Source: CAZHTS01 sp964535315 | Lineage (GTDB): Bacteria; Chloroflexota; Anaerolineae; Anaerolineales; Anaerolineaceae | DNA: 64,000 nt | Direction of reading: 5' to 3' | NCBI GenBank assembly: GCA_964535315.1 | Contig: CAZHTS010000004.1 | Span: 1 to 64,000, forward strand | Shown here: in pieces, positions 35,278-43,139 of the stretch | How positions within the stretch are numbered: position 1 is the first letter of the stretch | Layout: every line of letters begins with the position of its first letter | The notes under the pieces: model-generated | Database searches by the model: none | What the model was told of the DNA's origin: nothing | What the model saw: the letters and a program-made list of their open reading frames with translations, nothing else | Program-made: the position numbers and the translations under genes

Positions 35278-36999
35278 ATGGCGTCAGTCTCAATGAGCCG
35301 CCGTGTAAATGAGTTCCGTCGGATTGCCTCTGATTGGACGCTGTTGGCAGGGCTGCTGATCGTGGTTCTTTTTCTGGCAGTTACGGTTATTTACCCACTG
35401 ATCAAAATGCTGGGTACCGCTTTTTCTGCCGAAGCATTGCCCTTTTTCAGTCGTTATTTTTTCTCGGCAGTCTACCAACAGATTATGCTCAATACCGTGG
35501 AACTGGGGGTAGTGGTTGGGCTGTTGGGTACTGTGCTTGGTTTTCTGTTTGCGTTTGTGCAAGTGCGTCTGGATGTGCCGTGCAAGCGGTTTATGAACCT
35601 GATGGCGTTGCTGCCGATTATCAGCCCGCCGTTTGCGGTAGCCACTTCGGCAATCGTGTTATTTGGGCGCGGCGGCCTGATCACCTATAAGATGTTGGGC
35701 ATCCGTTACAACCTGTATGGTTTCAACGGCCTGGTGATTGTGTTGACGCTGTCGCTTTTCACTGTGGCGTATATGAACCTGCAAGGGATGATGCGTGCCC
35801 TTGATCCGGCTCTGGATGAGGCGGCCACCAATCTGGGCGCCAGCAAATGGGATGTGTTTCGTACGGTGACGCTGCCGATGCTCATCCCCGGCATTGCCAG
35901 TTCGTTCCTGCTGCTGTTTGTGGAGGCAATTGCCGATCTGGCCAACCCGTTGGTGTTGGGCGGTGATTTTACCGTGCTGGCCTCGCGGGTGTATATCGCC
36001 ATCTCAGGGGAGTATGATATGGTGGCGGGTTCGGTGATGTCGATTATTTTGCTGGTGCCGTCGCTGACCGTGTTCATCTTGCAACGTTACTGGGTCAGTC
36101 GCAAGTCGTTTGTATCGGTGACGGGAAAGCCATCGGGTCGCCCACAGGTGATCACCAACCCGGTTGCGCGTTGGGGGTTGTGGACGTTGGCAATGTTTTT
36201 CTCGCTGCTGATCCTCTTGATTTATGGAACGGTGATTTACGGCGCTTTTGTCAAGTTATTGGGAATCAATTACAGCCTGACCCTGGAACACTTTGATTTT
36301 GTCCTGTTTGGATTGGGGTCGCAGGCAATGATGGATACTTCCAAGATGTCGGCAATTGCCACCCCGATTGCGGGGGTGTTGGGGATGGTGGTGGCCTGGC
36401 TGGTGGTGCGTAAACAATTCACCGGACAGACGGCGCTTGATTTTGTTGCGATGCTGGGGATTGCAGTGCCGGGTACGGTGTTGGGTATTGGTTATCTGCT
36501 CTCGTTCAATTCCTCCTGGAAGATTGGAGGGATGGAGATTTTGCCGCCGTTGGCAGGGGGGACGGCGCTGGCGGGCGGAACGATTGCCCTGATTATGGTG
36601 TATGTGATCCGCAGCGTACCGGCCGGGGTGCGCGCCGGGGTGGCCTCGCTGCAACAGATCGATCCGGCGATTGAGGAGGCTTCGATCAGCCTGGGGGCGG
36701 ATAATGGGGTGACCTTCCGGAAGATCACCCTGCCGTTGATCCGGCCGGCTTTCTTGACCGGGCTGGTCTACAGTTTTGCCCGTTCGATGACTTCGCTTTC
36801 GGCGGTGATCTTCCTGTCCACGCCGGAGGCCAAGATTATGACGGCGCAAATTTTGAACGAAGTGGATGCGGGCCGTTTTGGCAACGCCTTTGCTTATTGT
36901 GTGATCTTGATCGTCATCGTATTGGCCGTCATCGGTCTTTTGTATGCGCTGGTCGGTACCTCGAATGGGGTGGAGCGCGACCTGGGTGGATCTTTGTAA
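35278..36999 (+). CDS. Fused two-domain ABC importer permease (FbpB/AfuB/PhnU-V type)
   Basis: This 573-residue protein is a head-to-tail fusion of two permease domains. Each carries an EAA loop for ATPase docking: EAATNLGASKWDVFRTVTLP (181-200) and EEASISLGADNGVTFRKITLP (near 470-490). About twelve membrane helices are present. Fused permeases of this type serve ferric, sugar-phosphate and aminoethylphosphonate importers. It lies between the binding protein and ATPase and starts after the stabilising hairpin. Confidence 0.9.
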   Translation: MASVSMSRRVNEFRRIASDWTLLAGLLIVVLFLAVTVIYPLIKMLGTAFSAEALPFFSRYFFSAVYQQIMLNTVELGVVVGLLGTVLGFLFAFVQVRLDVPCKRFMNLMALLPIISPPFAVATSAIVLFGRGGLITYKMLGIRYNLYGFNGLVIVLTLSLFTVAYMNLQGMMRALDPALDEAATNLGASKWDVFRTVTLPMLIPGIASSFLLLFVEAIADLANPLVLGGDFTVLASRVYIAISGEYDMVAGSVMSIILLVPSLTVFILQRYWVSRKSFVSVTGKPSGRPQVITNPVARWGLWTLAMFFSLLILLIYGTVIYGAFVKLLGINYSLTLEHFDFVLFGLGSQAMMDTSKMSAIATPIAGVLGMVVAWLVVRKQFTGQTALDFVAMLGIAVPGTVLGIGYLLSFNSSWKIGGMEILPPLAGGTALAGGTIALIMVYVIRSVPAGVRAGVASLQQIDPAIEEASISLGADNGVTFRKITLPLIRPAFLTGLVYSFARSMTSLSAVIFLSTPEAKIMTAQILNEVDAGRFGNAFAYCVILIVIVLAVIGLLYALVGTSNGVERDLGGSL

Positions 37000-37010
37000 A
37001 AGAGGTTGGT

Positions 37011-38102
37011 ATGGCACAGACATCTTCTGTTTCAAGCAAGCTGGTTCTCGAGAATATCACCAAGGTCTTCGAACAGGGAAAGAATCATGTTCGGGCGGTT
37101 GACAATGTTTCACTGGCGATCGAGGGGGGCGAATTTATCACCCTGTTGGGGCCTTCGGGGTGTGGTAAGACGACCACGTTGCGCATGATTGCCGGGTTTG
37201 AGTACCCCAGCAGCGGGCGTATTTTGTTGGAGGGCAAAGACGTTGGCACCGTTCCGCCCAACCAACGCCCAATGGCGATGGTTTTTCAAAGTTATGCGTT
37301 GTTTCCGCACATGAATGTGTTTGAAAATGTGGCGTATGGTCTGCGGTTACGCAAGATGCGCGAGGAGGAGTTGCGCGAGTCGGTGCAGATCGTCATGCAC
37401 ATGATGAACCTGGTGGGGTTGGAAAAACGCAACCCGAACCAATTGTCTGGCGGACAACAGCAGCGCGTGGCGCTGGCGCGCGCCATGGTGATGAAACCGC
37501 AGGTGTTGTTGTTCGACGAGCCACTTTCGAACCTGGACGCCAAACTGCGGGCGCAAATGCGTATCGAGATCCGGCACTTGCAGCAACGCCTGGGGATTAC
37601 CAGCGTGTATGTAACCCACGATCAGGTAGAGGCGATGAGCCTGTCGGACCGGATTGTGGTAATGAACCAGGGCCGGATTGAACAGGCAGCCACCCCGGAG
37701 GAAATTTATCAGCGTCCGGCTTCGTTATTTGTGGCCGATTTCATTGGGCGGGCCAATTTCATCAAAACGAGCGTGGTGAGTAAGTCGGGCGACTGTGCTG
37801 TGGCCGAGATCCTGGGCCAGCGTTTGGAACTGCCCTGTGCGCCTGCGGTTGGGCAGGGCGGTCAGGCCTACTTGATGGCCCGCCCCGAAGCCATTTGTCT
37901 GAGTTCGCCCAATGGTGGGCCTACCGGGCTGGTCAAGGCGGCGTTGTATCTGGGTTCGTCGGTGGAGTATGAGGTGGAAATCAGCGATCTCAACCTGGTG
38001 GTGGTGGATAACAACCCGCAATTTGGCGCTATCTTTCATGAAGGCACTCAGGTGGGGCTGAGTGTGGATCCTGGGCGCAGCTATCTACTGCCGGTGGAGT
38101 AA
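37011..38102 (+). CDS. ABC importer ATPase (PotA/FbpC/UgpC-like)
   Basis: This 363-residue ATPase has Walker A GPSGCGKTT (47-55), Q-loop FQSYALFPH, signature LSGGQQQR, Walker B VLLFDEPLSNLDA, H-loop VTHDQVEA and a C-terminal TOBE domain. ATG 37011 follows AGAGG by six bases and starts 11 bases after the permease stop. Because UgpC-like ATPases can be shared, it may also energise the UgpB-like binding protein at 40006, though no second permease is present here. Confidence 0.92.
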   Translation: MAQTSSVSSKLVLENITKVFEQGKNHVRAVDNVSLAIEGGEFITLLGPSGCGKTTTLRMIAGFEYPSSGRILLEGKDVGTVPPNQRPMAMVFQSYALFPHMNVFENVAYGLRLRKMREEELRESVQIVMHMMNLVGLEKRNPNQLSGGQQQRVALARAMVMKPQVLLFDEPLSNLDAKLRAQMRIEIRHLQQRLGITSVYVTHDQVEAMSLSDRIVVMNQGRIEQAATPEEIYQRPASLFVADFIGRANFIKTSVVSKSGDCAVAEILGQRLELPCAPAVGQGGQAYLMARPEAICLSSPNGGPTGLVKAALYLGSSVEYEVEISDLNLVVVDNNPQFGAIFHEGTQVGLSVDPGRSYLLPVE

Positions 38103-38130
38103 CGTTTTTTGTGATACGCTGCCTGGTTGT

Positions 38131-38162
38131 GAGGATACAGAGGTCGTCTGTATCCTCTTTGT
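38131..38162 (+). terminator. Rho-independent terminator of the ABC importer operon
   Basis: GAGGATACAGA and TCTGTATCCTC form a perfect 11-bp stem with a GGTCG loop followed by TTTGTT, 28 bases after the ATPase stop. Confidence 0.85.
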
Positions 38163-38188
38163 TCCCGTCGAAATTTTTTTGAAAGTTG

Positions 38189-38210
38189 CTGTTAACAAGC
38201 TGTTAACAAA
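38189..38210 (+). promoter_or_regulatory. Two 11-bp direct repeats (Pho-box-like)
   Basis: CTGTTAACAAG (38189-38199) and CTGTTAACAAA (38200-38210) match the first two units before the ABC importer (CTGTTACCAAA/G) at 10 of 11 positions. They overlap the -35 position of the extended -10 promoter at 38222-38230, the arrangement of a PhoB-activated promoter. Confidence 0.8.
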
Positions 38211-38221
38211 ATGGGCGTTTC

Positions 38222-38230
38222 TGGTACAAT
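38222..38230 (+). promoter_or_regulatory. Extended -10 of the PhoU-like/PiT operon
   Basis: TGG-TACAAT with its -35 position occupied by the second 11-bp repeat. The start site should be near 38237; GGAGAGG precedes ATG 38263. Confidence 0.65.
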
Positions 38231-38262
38231 AAACGCATACAAATTCCCCGTTGGAGAGGATC

Positions 38263-38892
38263 ATGAGTCTGCGGAATATTTTCAAGCCAAAACCGAACAA
38301 GTTTTTGCAACTGTTAACCGAACAAACGGCCCTGATGGTCAAGGGGTTGGAACTGCTCAAGATTTATATGGAGCGACATGATTCTGCCGTGGCAAAGCAG
38401 ATTGCGCAGACCGAGAAAGAGGCGGATGAAGTGCGTCGTATCCTGATTGAGGAATTGATGCGCACCTTTATCACACCGTTTGACCGCGAGGATATTTTCA
38501 GCCTGTCGCGCGAGATCGATGATGTGTTGGATTACGCCAACACGACGGTGGATGAGATGGAGATTCTGGAGGTTTCACCGACGCCGTTTATGGAGCGCAT
38601 GGCCTCACTGTTATATGACGCAGCCTGTGAGATCAAGCTATCGATCGAACGGGTTCAGGATAACCATCTGACGGTTGCCAGCGATCACGCCCAACGCGCC
38701 AAGGCGCTGGAGAACCGGGTGGAACACGTGTATCGTGAGGCGTTGGCCGATTTATTCCGGGGGCCCAAGAATGTCAAGCACATCATGACGATGCTGAAGG
38801 TGCGCGAGATCTACCGGCATCTGAGTAACGCCGCTGACCGGGAAGACATGGCGGCTAACGTCATCGCCGATGTTGTGATGAAGATTTCCTAA
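38263..38892 (+). CDS. DUF47/PhoU-like phosphate transport accessory protein
   Basis: This 209-residue all-helical protein is the DUF47 (YkaA-like) relative of PhoU, with repeated acidic helix motifs such as EKEADEVRRIL (residues 47-57) and REDIFSLSREIDDVLDYA that bind metal clusters in this fold. DUF47 genes are usually paired with PiT transporters, as here with an 11-base gap. It probably controls the transporter. ATG 38263 rather than TTG 38251 follows the GGAGAGG site. Confidence 0.92.
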   Translation: MSLRNIFKPKPNKFLQLLTEQTALMVKGLELLKIYMERHDSAVAKQIAQTEKEADEVRRILIEELMRTFITPFDREDIFSLSREIDDVLDYANTTVDEMEILEVSPTPFMERMASLLYDAACEIKLSIERVQDNHLTVASDHAQRAKALENRVEHVYREALADLFRGPKNVKHIMTMLKVREIYRHLSNAADREDMAANVIADVVMKIS

Positions 38893-38903
38893 CGGGGCAC
38901 AGG

Positions 38904-39884
38904 ATGATTCTGCTTGGAGTGCTAATTGCTCTGGCGTTGGTTTTTGACTTTTTGAACGGTTTCCATGATTCGAGCAATATTGTGGCGACGATCATTTCTT
39001 CGCGTTCAATGTCGCCGCGTATGGCGTTGACCCTGACTGCGATTGCAGAATTTTTGGGGCCGTTTATTTTTGGAGTGGCAGTGGCCAAGACGATCGGTGA
39101 GGGGCTGGTGGCGCCAGGGGCGATTACACTGCCGATTGTGGTGGCCGCGCTGGTGAGCGCGGTTTTGTGGAATCTGTTGACCTGGTTTTTTGGCATCCCC
39201 AGCAGTTCGTCGCATGCTCTGGTGGGTGGGTTGATCGGGTCGGTTGGGGCCGGCGTAGGGCTGGAGTATATCCAGATGAGCGGTTTGTTGAAGGTGTTTG
39301 CGGCCCTGTTTATCTCGCCGGTTTTGGGGCTGGTGGTCGGTTTTCTCATCACCCGGCTGGTGTTTTTCCTGGCGCGCAATGCTTCGTTGAAGATTAACTG
39401 GTTCTTTAAGAACGCGCAGGTGTTGACCGGGATTGGACTGGCTCTCAGTCATGGCGCCAACGATGCCCAGAAGACGATGGGGATCATTACGCTGGGGTTG
39501 GTTACCAGCGGGGTCTTGCAGAGTTTTACCGTTCCAATCTGGGTGGTGGCGGCCAGCGCCGGCGCAATAGCGCTGGGTACCTCTGTGGGTGGCTGGCGGC
39601 TGATTAAAACGTTGGGTGGTCGTTTTTATAAAATTCGCCCGGTACACGGTTTCTGCACACAGATCTCTTCGGCCAGTGTCATTCTGGGGGCGGCGTTGTT
39701 GGGTGGGCCGGTAAGCACGACACAGGTGGTCAGTTCGGCCATTTTGGGCGTGGGGGCGGCCGAACGGGTCAATAAAGTGCGCTGGGGGGTGGCGGGGCAG
39801 ATATTGGTGGCGTGGTTGTTCACCATCCCGGCGACGGGGTTATTTTCGGCGCTGGTGTATGTGATTCTGTCTATTTTCTTGTGA
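38904..39884 (+). CDS. PiT-family inorganic phosphate transporter
   Basis: This 326-residue protein has about ten helices and the inverted-repeat PiT signatures: GFHDSSN (19-25), SSSSHAL (100-106) and GANDAQKT (184-191), with a second SVILGAALLGGPVSTTQ near the C-terminus. PiT imports neutral metal-phosphate with protons or sodium. Together with the DUF47 protein and the upstream Pho-box-like repeats, this is a phosphate-responsive uptake unit. No Pst high-affinity system is visible in the window. Confidence 0.95.
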   Translation: MILLGVLIALALVFDFLNGFHDSSNIVATIISSRSMSPRMALTLTAIAEFLGPFIFGVAVAKTIGEGLVAPGAITLPIVVAALVSAVLWNLLTWFFGIPSSSSHALVGGLIGSVGAGVGLEYIQMSGLLKVFAALFISPVLGLVVGFLITRLVFFLARNASLKINWFFKNAQVLTGIGLALSHGANDAQKTMGIITLGLVTSGVLQSFTVPIWVVAASAGAIALGTSVGGWRLIKTLGGRFYKIRPVHGFCTQISSASVILGAALLGGPVSTTQVVSSAILGVGAAERVNKVRWGVAGQILVAWLFTIPATGLFSALVYVILSIFL

Positions 39885-39945
39885 GAAATGGGTGAGAGTC
39901 TTGCGCAGTAGCATTGGGGTCTACTTATTTTTGGAAGAGTTGGAG

Positions 39946-39951
39946 TAGAAT
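39946..39951 (+). promoter_or_regulatory. Weak candidate -10 of the UgpB-like gene
   Basis: TAGAAT lies upstream of the terminator, with no clear -35. A transcript from here would have to pass the terminator to reach the gene. Confidence 0.3.
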
Positions 39952-39966
39952 CCAGGTTAACTTTCG

Positions 39967-39989
39967 GGGCGGCAGCAGCCGCCCTTTTT
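39967..39989 (+). terminator. Rho-independent terminator just before the UgpB-like gene
   Basis: GGGCGGC-AGCA-GCCGCCC followed by TTTTT is a strong terminator. It ends 16 bases before ATG 40006 and abuts the ribosome site (GATGGAGGA). It may end the PiT transcript, or act as an attenuator in the UgpB-like leader if transcription starts at the TAGAAT near 39946. Confidence 0.85.
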
Positions 39990-40005
39990 GATGGAGGATA
40001 GTTTC

Positions 40006-41478
40006 ATGAAGCGCAAGCTCTATGTCTTTTGCATGATTCTGGCGGTTGCCGGCAGCCTGGTGGCTGGCTGCGGGCAACAGGGCGGTGGGGAGGAGACGCC
40101 GCAAGGAACGGGATTGGTGCCGCAAACAACGGCCACGGTTGCACCCAGCCCAACGGTGACGCGTTATCCGGTTAAGCCCTCAGCAACGATTGCGCCGCCC
40201 AAAAATGAGGAGATCACACGGGTGGTCTTCTGGCATGGCCTGGGTGGCGATATCGGTGGGCAGGTGATCCCTGCGCTGGCTGGGGCGTTTGATGGCGCTC
40301 AGGAGCAATGTTATGTGGAGCCCCGCTATATGGGCGGCGGCGACGCAGTTTTTCAGGCATTGAAGCAGGGCAGCGATGTAGAGAACCGTCCGATGATCGT
40401 CCAGTTAAGTGATGTGTTTACCCGCCAGATGTATGACCTGCAAGGGTTTACCGCTGTTCAGGACTATGTGGATCAGGAGAAGTACGACCTGAGTGATTTT
40501 GAAGCGGCAATGTTGTCTTCTTATACGATTGATGGGCGGCTGGTGGCGATGCCGTTTAACAGTTCGAGTGTGATCCTGTACTATAACAAAAAACTGTTTC
40601 AGGAAGCCGGCCTGGATCCGCAGAAGCCGCCGCGTACCTTTGACGAGGTTAATGCGTATGCGCGCAAGCTGACGAAAAAAGACGCCGACGGTAAAGTGTT
40701 GGTGTCGGGGTTGTCGATCAGCGTGTATGGTTGGTTCTTTGAGCAGTTACTGGCCGGTTCGGGAGGGCAGTTTGTCGACCAGGGAAATGGGCGAGATGCT
40801 CTGGCCACTCAGGCAACTTTTAACAGCCTGGAAGGCATCAAAGTATTGGATTGGTGGAAGACGATGCAGGCTGAAGGGCTGTTAGGGGCGTATGGGCGTA
40901 AGAACGCCGATGTGCGCGCTGCGTTTTCTGCGGGTAAGACGGCCATGTTCATTGATTCGAGCGCCATTGCCCCGGTGGTGGTGGATGGCACCCAGGGACA
41001 ATTCGAAGTGGGGGCCGGGCCGCTGCCGCGTCCAACCGAAGAGGTTTATCAGAGCGCCGGGCCGTTAGTCGGGGGAGGGGCTTTGTGGATTGTGAACAGC
41101 GGCGAACAGGAAGAGCAGGATTGTGCGTGGGCGTTTGTCAAGTTTCTGGCGCAGCCTCAACAGCAAGCCATGTGGCAGACGCGTTCGGGATATTTTGCGG
41201 TGCGAAAATCGGCGGCTGGAGATGCTGCGGTGAGCGAGTGGATGAAGCGCTATGGGTTGTTTCAGGTGGCCGTCGATCAGTTGCATGCAGCGCCCAACAC
41301 GCCCGTGACGCAGGGTGTGTTGATGGGGCCGGTGGTGGAGGCGCGTCTGGCGGTTGAGGATGCGATTGAAGCGGCGCTTTCGGGTAAAGTATTGTCGCAG
41401 GATGCGCTGGATGAGGCGGCGACAAAGGTAACGCAGGCGATTGAGGAATATAACCTGTCAATGGGTTTGAATCAGTGA
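40006..41478 (+). CDS. UgpB-like extracellular solute-binding lipoprotein
   Basis: This 490-residue lipoprotein has lipobox LVAGC (C22) and a Pro/Thr-rich linker. A large family-1 binding fold begins TRVVFWHGLGGDIGGQV; the MPFNSSSVILYYNKKLF segment (near residues 183-199) closely resembles glycerol-3-phosphate-binding UgpB. Its neighbour is a glycerophosphodiesterase, as in Ugp operons. However, no ugpA/ugpE permease genes follow, so it is an orphan binding protein here; partners may be the AfuABC-like system or lie elsewhere. GGAGGA precedes ATG 40006. Confidence 0.88.
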   Translation: MKRKLYVFCMILAVAGSLVAGCGQQGGGEETPQGTGLVPQTTATVAPSPTVTRYPVKPSATIAPPKNEEITRVVFWHGLGGDIGGQVIPALAGAFDGAQEQCYVEPRYMGGGDAVFQALKQGSDVENRPMIVQLSDVFTRQMYDLQGFTAVQDYVDQEKYDLSDFEAAMLSSYTIDGRLVAMPFNSSSVILYYNKKLFQEAGLDPQKPPRTFDEVNAYARKLTKKDADGKVLVSGLSISVYGWFFEQLLAGSGGQFVDQGNGRDALATQATFNSLEGIKVLDWWKTMQAEGLLGAYGRKNADVRAAFSAGKTAMFIDSSAIAPVVVDGTQGQFEVGAGPLPRPTEEVYQSAGPLVGGGALWIVNSGEQEEQDCAWAFVKFLAQPQQQAMWQTRSGYFAVRKSAAGDAAVSEWMKRYGLFQVAVDQLHAAPNTPVTQGVLMGPVVEARLAVEDAIEAALSGKVLSQDALDEAATKVTQAIEEYNLSMGLNQ

Positions 41479-41489
41479 AGTGAGGGCAT

Positions 41490-42314
41490 ATGTCTACCAA
41501 AAAACATAGCGTGTTGAACATTGCACACCGGGGAGCACGCTCCCTGGCGCCGGAGAATACGTTGCTGGCGGCGCGCAAAGGATTGGAGGTGGGGGCGGAC
41601 TGGTGGGAACTGGATGTTGCCATGACCAGCGACGGCGAACTGGTGGTCGTACATGATGACAGTCTGGAACGAACGTCGAATGTGGCTGCCAGGTTCCCGC
41701 AGCGGGCCCCCTGGTTGATCCATACTTTTTGCCTGGCAGAACTGCGCCAGCTTGATTTTGGCTCGTGGTACAACGATAGTGATCCTTTTGGGCAGATTGC
41801 AGCGGGCAGGGTGTCGCCCGATGAGCGGCGCTCGTTTATCGGGGCGCAGATCCCAACGTTGCAGGAAACGCTGGAATTCACCCGTTCGGCAGGTTGGCGG
41901 GTCAATGTGGAGATTAAGGATGCCAGTGGTACGCCCGGCGATGCTGACTTGCCCGAAAAGGTGGCGGCGATGATCCGGCGTATGGACATGGTGCAAGATG
42001 TGCTGGTATCTTCTTTCAATCACGCCTATATTCGCCGGGTGAAGGCGGTGGAGCCTCGCCTGGTTACGGCTGCGTTGGTGGAGGAGGCTGCGGATGACCC
42101 GGTGGCGCTGCTGCGTGAAACGGGAGCGCAAGCCTATAATCCGTGTGGGTTGTGTGTGGATGCAGATACGATCCGCAAGGTGCGGACAGCCGGGTATGAC
42201 GTATATGTGTGGACCGTCAATGAGCCCGAAAATATGCGCCAGTTGATTGCGGCAGGGGTGAGCGGGATTTTTACCGATTTCCCACAACGGCTGGCGGAAA
42301 TTCTGGCAGAATAG
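41490..42314 (+). CDS. Glycerophosphodiester phosphodiesterase (UgpQ-like)
   Basis: This 274-residue TIM-barrel enzyme has the GDPD residues HRG (13-15), E40 and D42 in WELDV and the second His in VVHDD (H55), with the NVEIKD and VWTVNEPENMRQL strands. It hydrolyses glycerophosphodiesters to glycerol-3-phosphate and an alcohol. No signal peptide is seen, so it acts on imported diesters. It starts 11 bases after the UgpB-like gene, supporting use of deacylated phospholipids as a phosphorus source. Confidence 0.95.
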   Translation: MSTKKHSVLNIAHRGARSLAPENTLLAARKGLEVGADWWELDVAMTSDGELVVVHDDSLERTSNVAARFPQRAPWLIHTFCLAELRQLDFGSWYNDSDPFGQIAAGRVSPDERRSFIGAQIPTLQETLEFTRSAGWRVNVEIKDASGTPGDADLPEKVAAMIRRMDMVQDVLVSSFNHAYIRRVKAVEPRLVTAALVEEAADDPVALLRETGAQAYNPCGLCVDADTIRKVRTAGYDVYVWTVNEPENMRQLIAAGVSGIFTDFPQRLAEILAE

Positions 42315-42326
42315 ATTGTAAAAATA

Positions 42327-42349
42327 GGAGACGCCTGTCGGGCGTCTCC
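42327..42349. terminator. Hairpin terminator between convergent genes
   Basis: GGAGACGCC and GGCGTCTCC form a perfect stem with a five-base loop. The minus strand continues TATTTTTA, a good T tract for the CBS gene; the plus side reads TTGATT. Confidence 0.8.
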
Positions 42350-42386
42350 TTGATTGTACCAGAATATTTGTGGGGCGAGGTCGTTG

Positions 42387-43037
42387 TTAGACGACCATCT
42401 CACGCACGTCGACAATGCGCTCTACAAGAGGCTGGATGGCTTTGACGAGGGCATCTTTGCTCACGCCGCTGATCTTCATGGCGACGGTGCGATTGGCGCT
42501 GTTTTCGCCGAGGAAGGTGCCAAGGGCGATGACGTTGCCGCCCAGGCTCTGGATGGCGCCGGTTAACTCGTGCAGTTTGCCGGGCTGTTCAGAGACGAGG
42601 AGTGTGAGGCGCACACCACTACTGCGAGCGCCGAGCAGCTCGAGGAAGATTTTGAACAGGTTGGTTTCGGTGATGATGCCGACGACCTTCTGCCCTTCGA
42701 CCACCGGCAGGCCGCCGATTTTATGATCGGACATGATGCGGGCGGCTTCTTCGATGGGGGTGTCTGCGGTGATGGTGATCACCTGTTTGCTCATCACTTT
42801 TTCGACGGTCAGTTTGCTGAGCAGGTAGTTGATCTCCCAGACGCTCAACGTGGTGGCATCGGAGGGGGTGGCATCAAGGAGGTCTTTTTCTGAGACGATG
42901 CCGATCAATTTGCCGCCAGAGTCGACAACCGGAAAACGGCGCACCTTATCGCGGCGCATCAACGCCATAGCTTCCTGGACGGGTAGATCGGGGCCGATGG
43001 TGATAGCCGGGCTGGTCATTCGTTCGCCTACGAGCAT
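42387..43037 (-). CDS. CBS-pair plus ACT domain protein (AcuB-like)
   Basis: This 216-residue protein has two CBS motifs (TSPAITIGPDLPVQEAMALM near residues 8-27 and SKQVITITADTPIEEAARIM near 83-102), then an ACT-like domain (LTLLVSEQPGKLHELTGAIQSLGGNVIAL) from about residue 144. CBS pairs bind adenosine nucleotides, ACT domains small molecules, so it is probably a ligand-responsive regulator of an unnamed partner. AAAGGAGAGG precedes ATG 43037. The gene is monocistronic, ending at a terminator. Confidence 0.9.
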   Translation of the reverse strand: MLVGERMTSPAITIGPDLPVQEAMALMRRDKVRRFPVVDSGGKLIGIVSEKDLLDATPSDATTLSVWEINYLLSKLTVEKVMSKQVITITADTPIEEAARIMSDHKIGGLPVVEGQKVVGIITETNLFKIFLELLGARSSGVRLTLLVSEQPGKLHELTGAIQSLGGNVIALGTFLGENSANRTVAMKISGVSKDALVKAIQPLVERIVDVREMVV

Positions 43038-43139
43038 AGTATCCTCTCCTTTAGAGTATGGATTGCAGAATATCGATCACACTTATTATTGTACACAGAT
43101 TCGTTAGAAATGCATTGGAACGTCTAAGGAGAGAGTGGA

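Noticed and set aside
36256..37035. Minus-strand frame of 259 codons opposite the permease
   Set aside because: Arg/His/Gln-rich composition and complete overlap with the conserved EAA-loop region of the permease mark it as a shadow.
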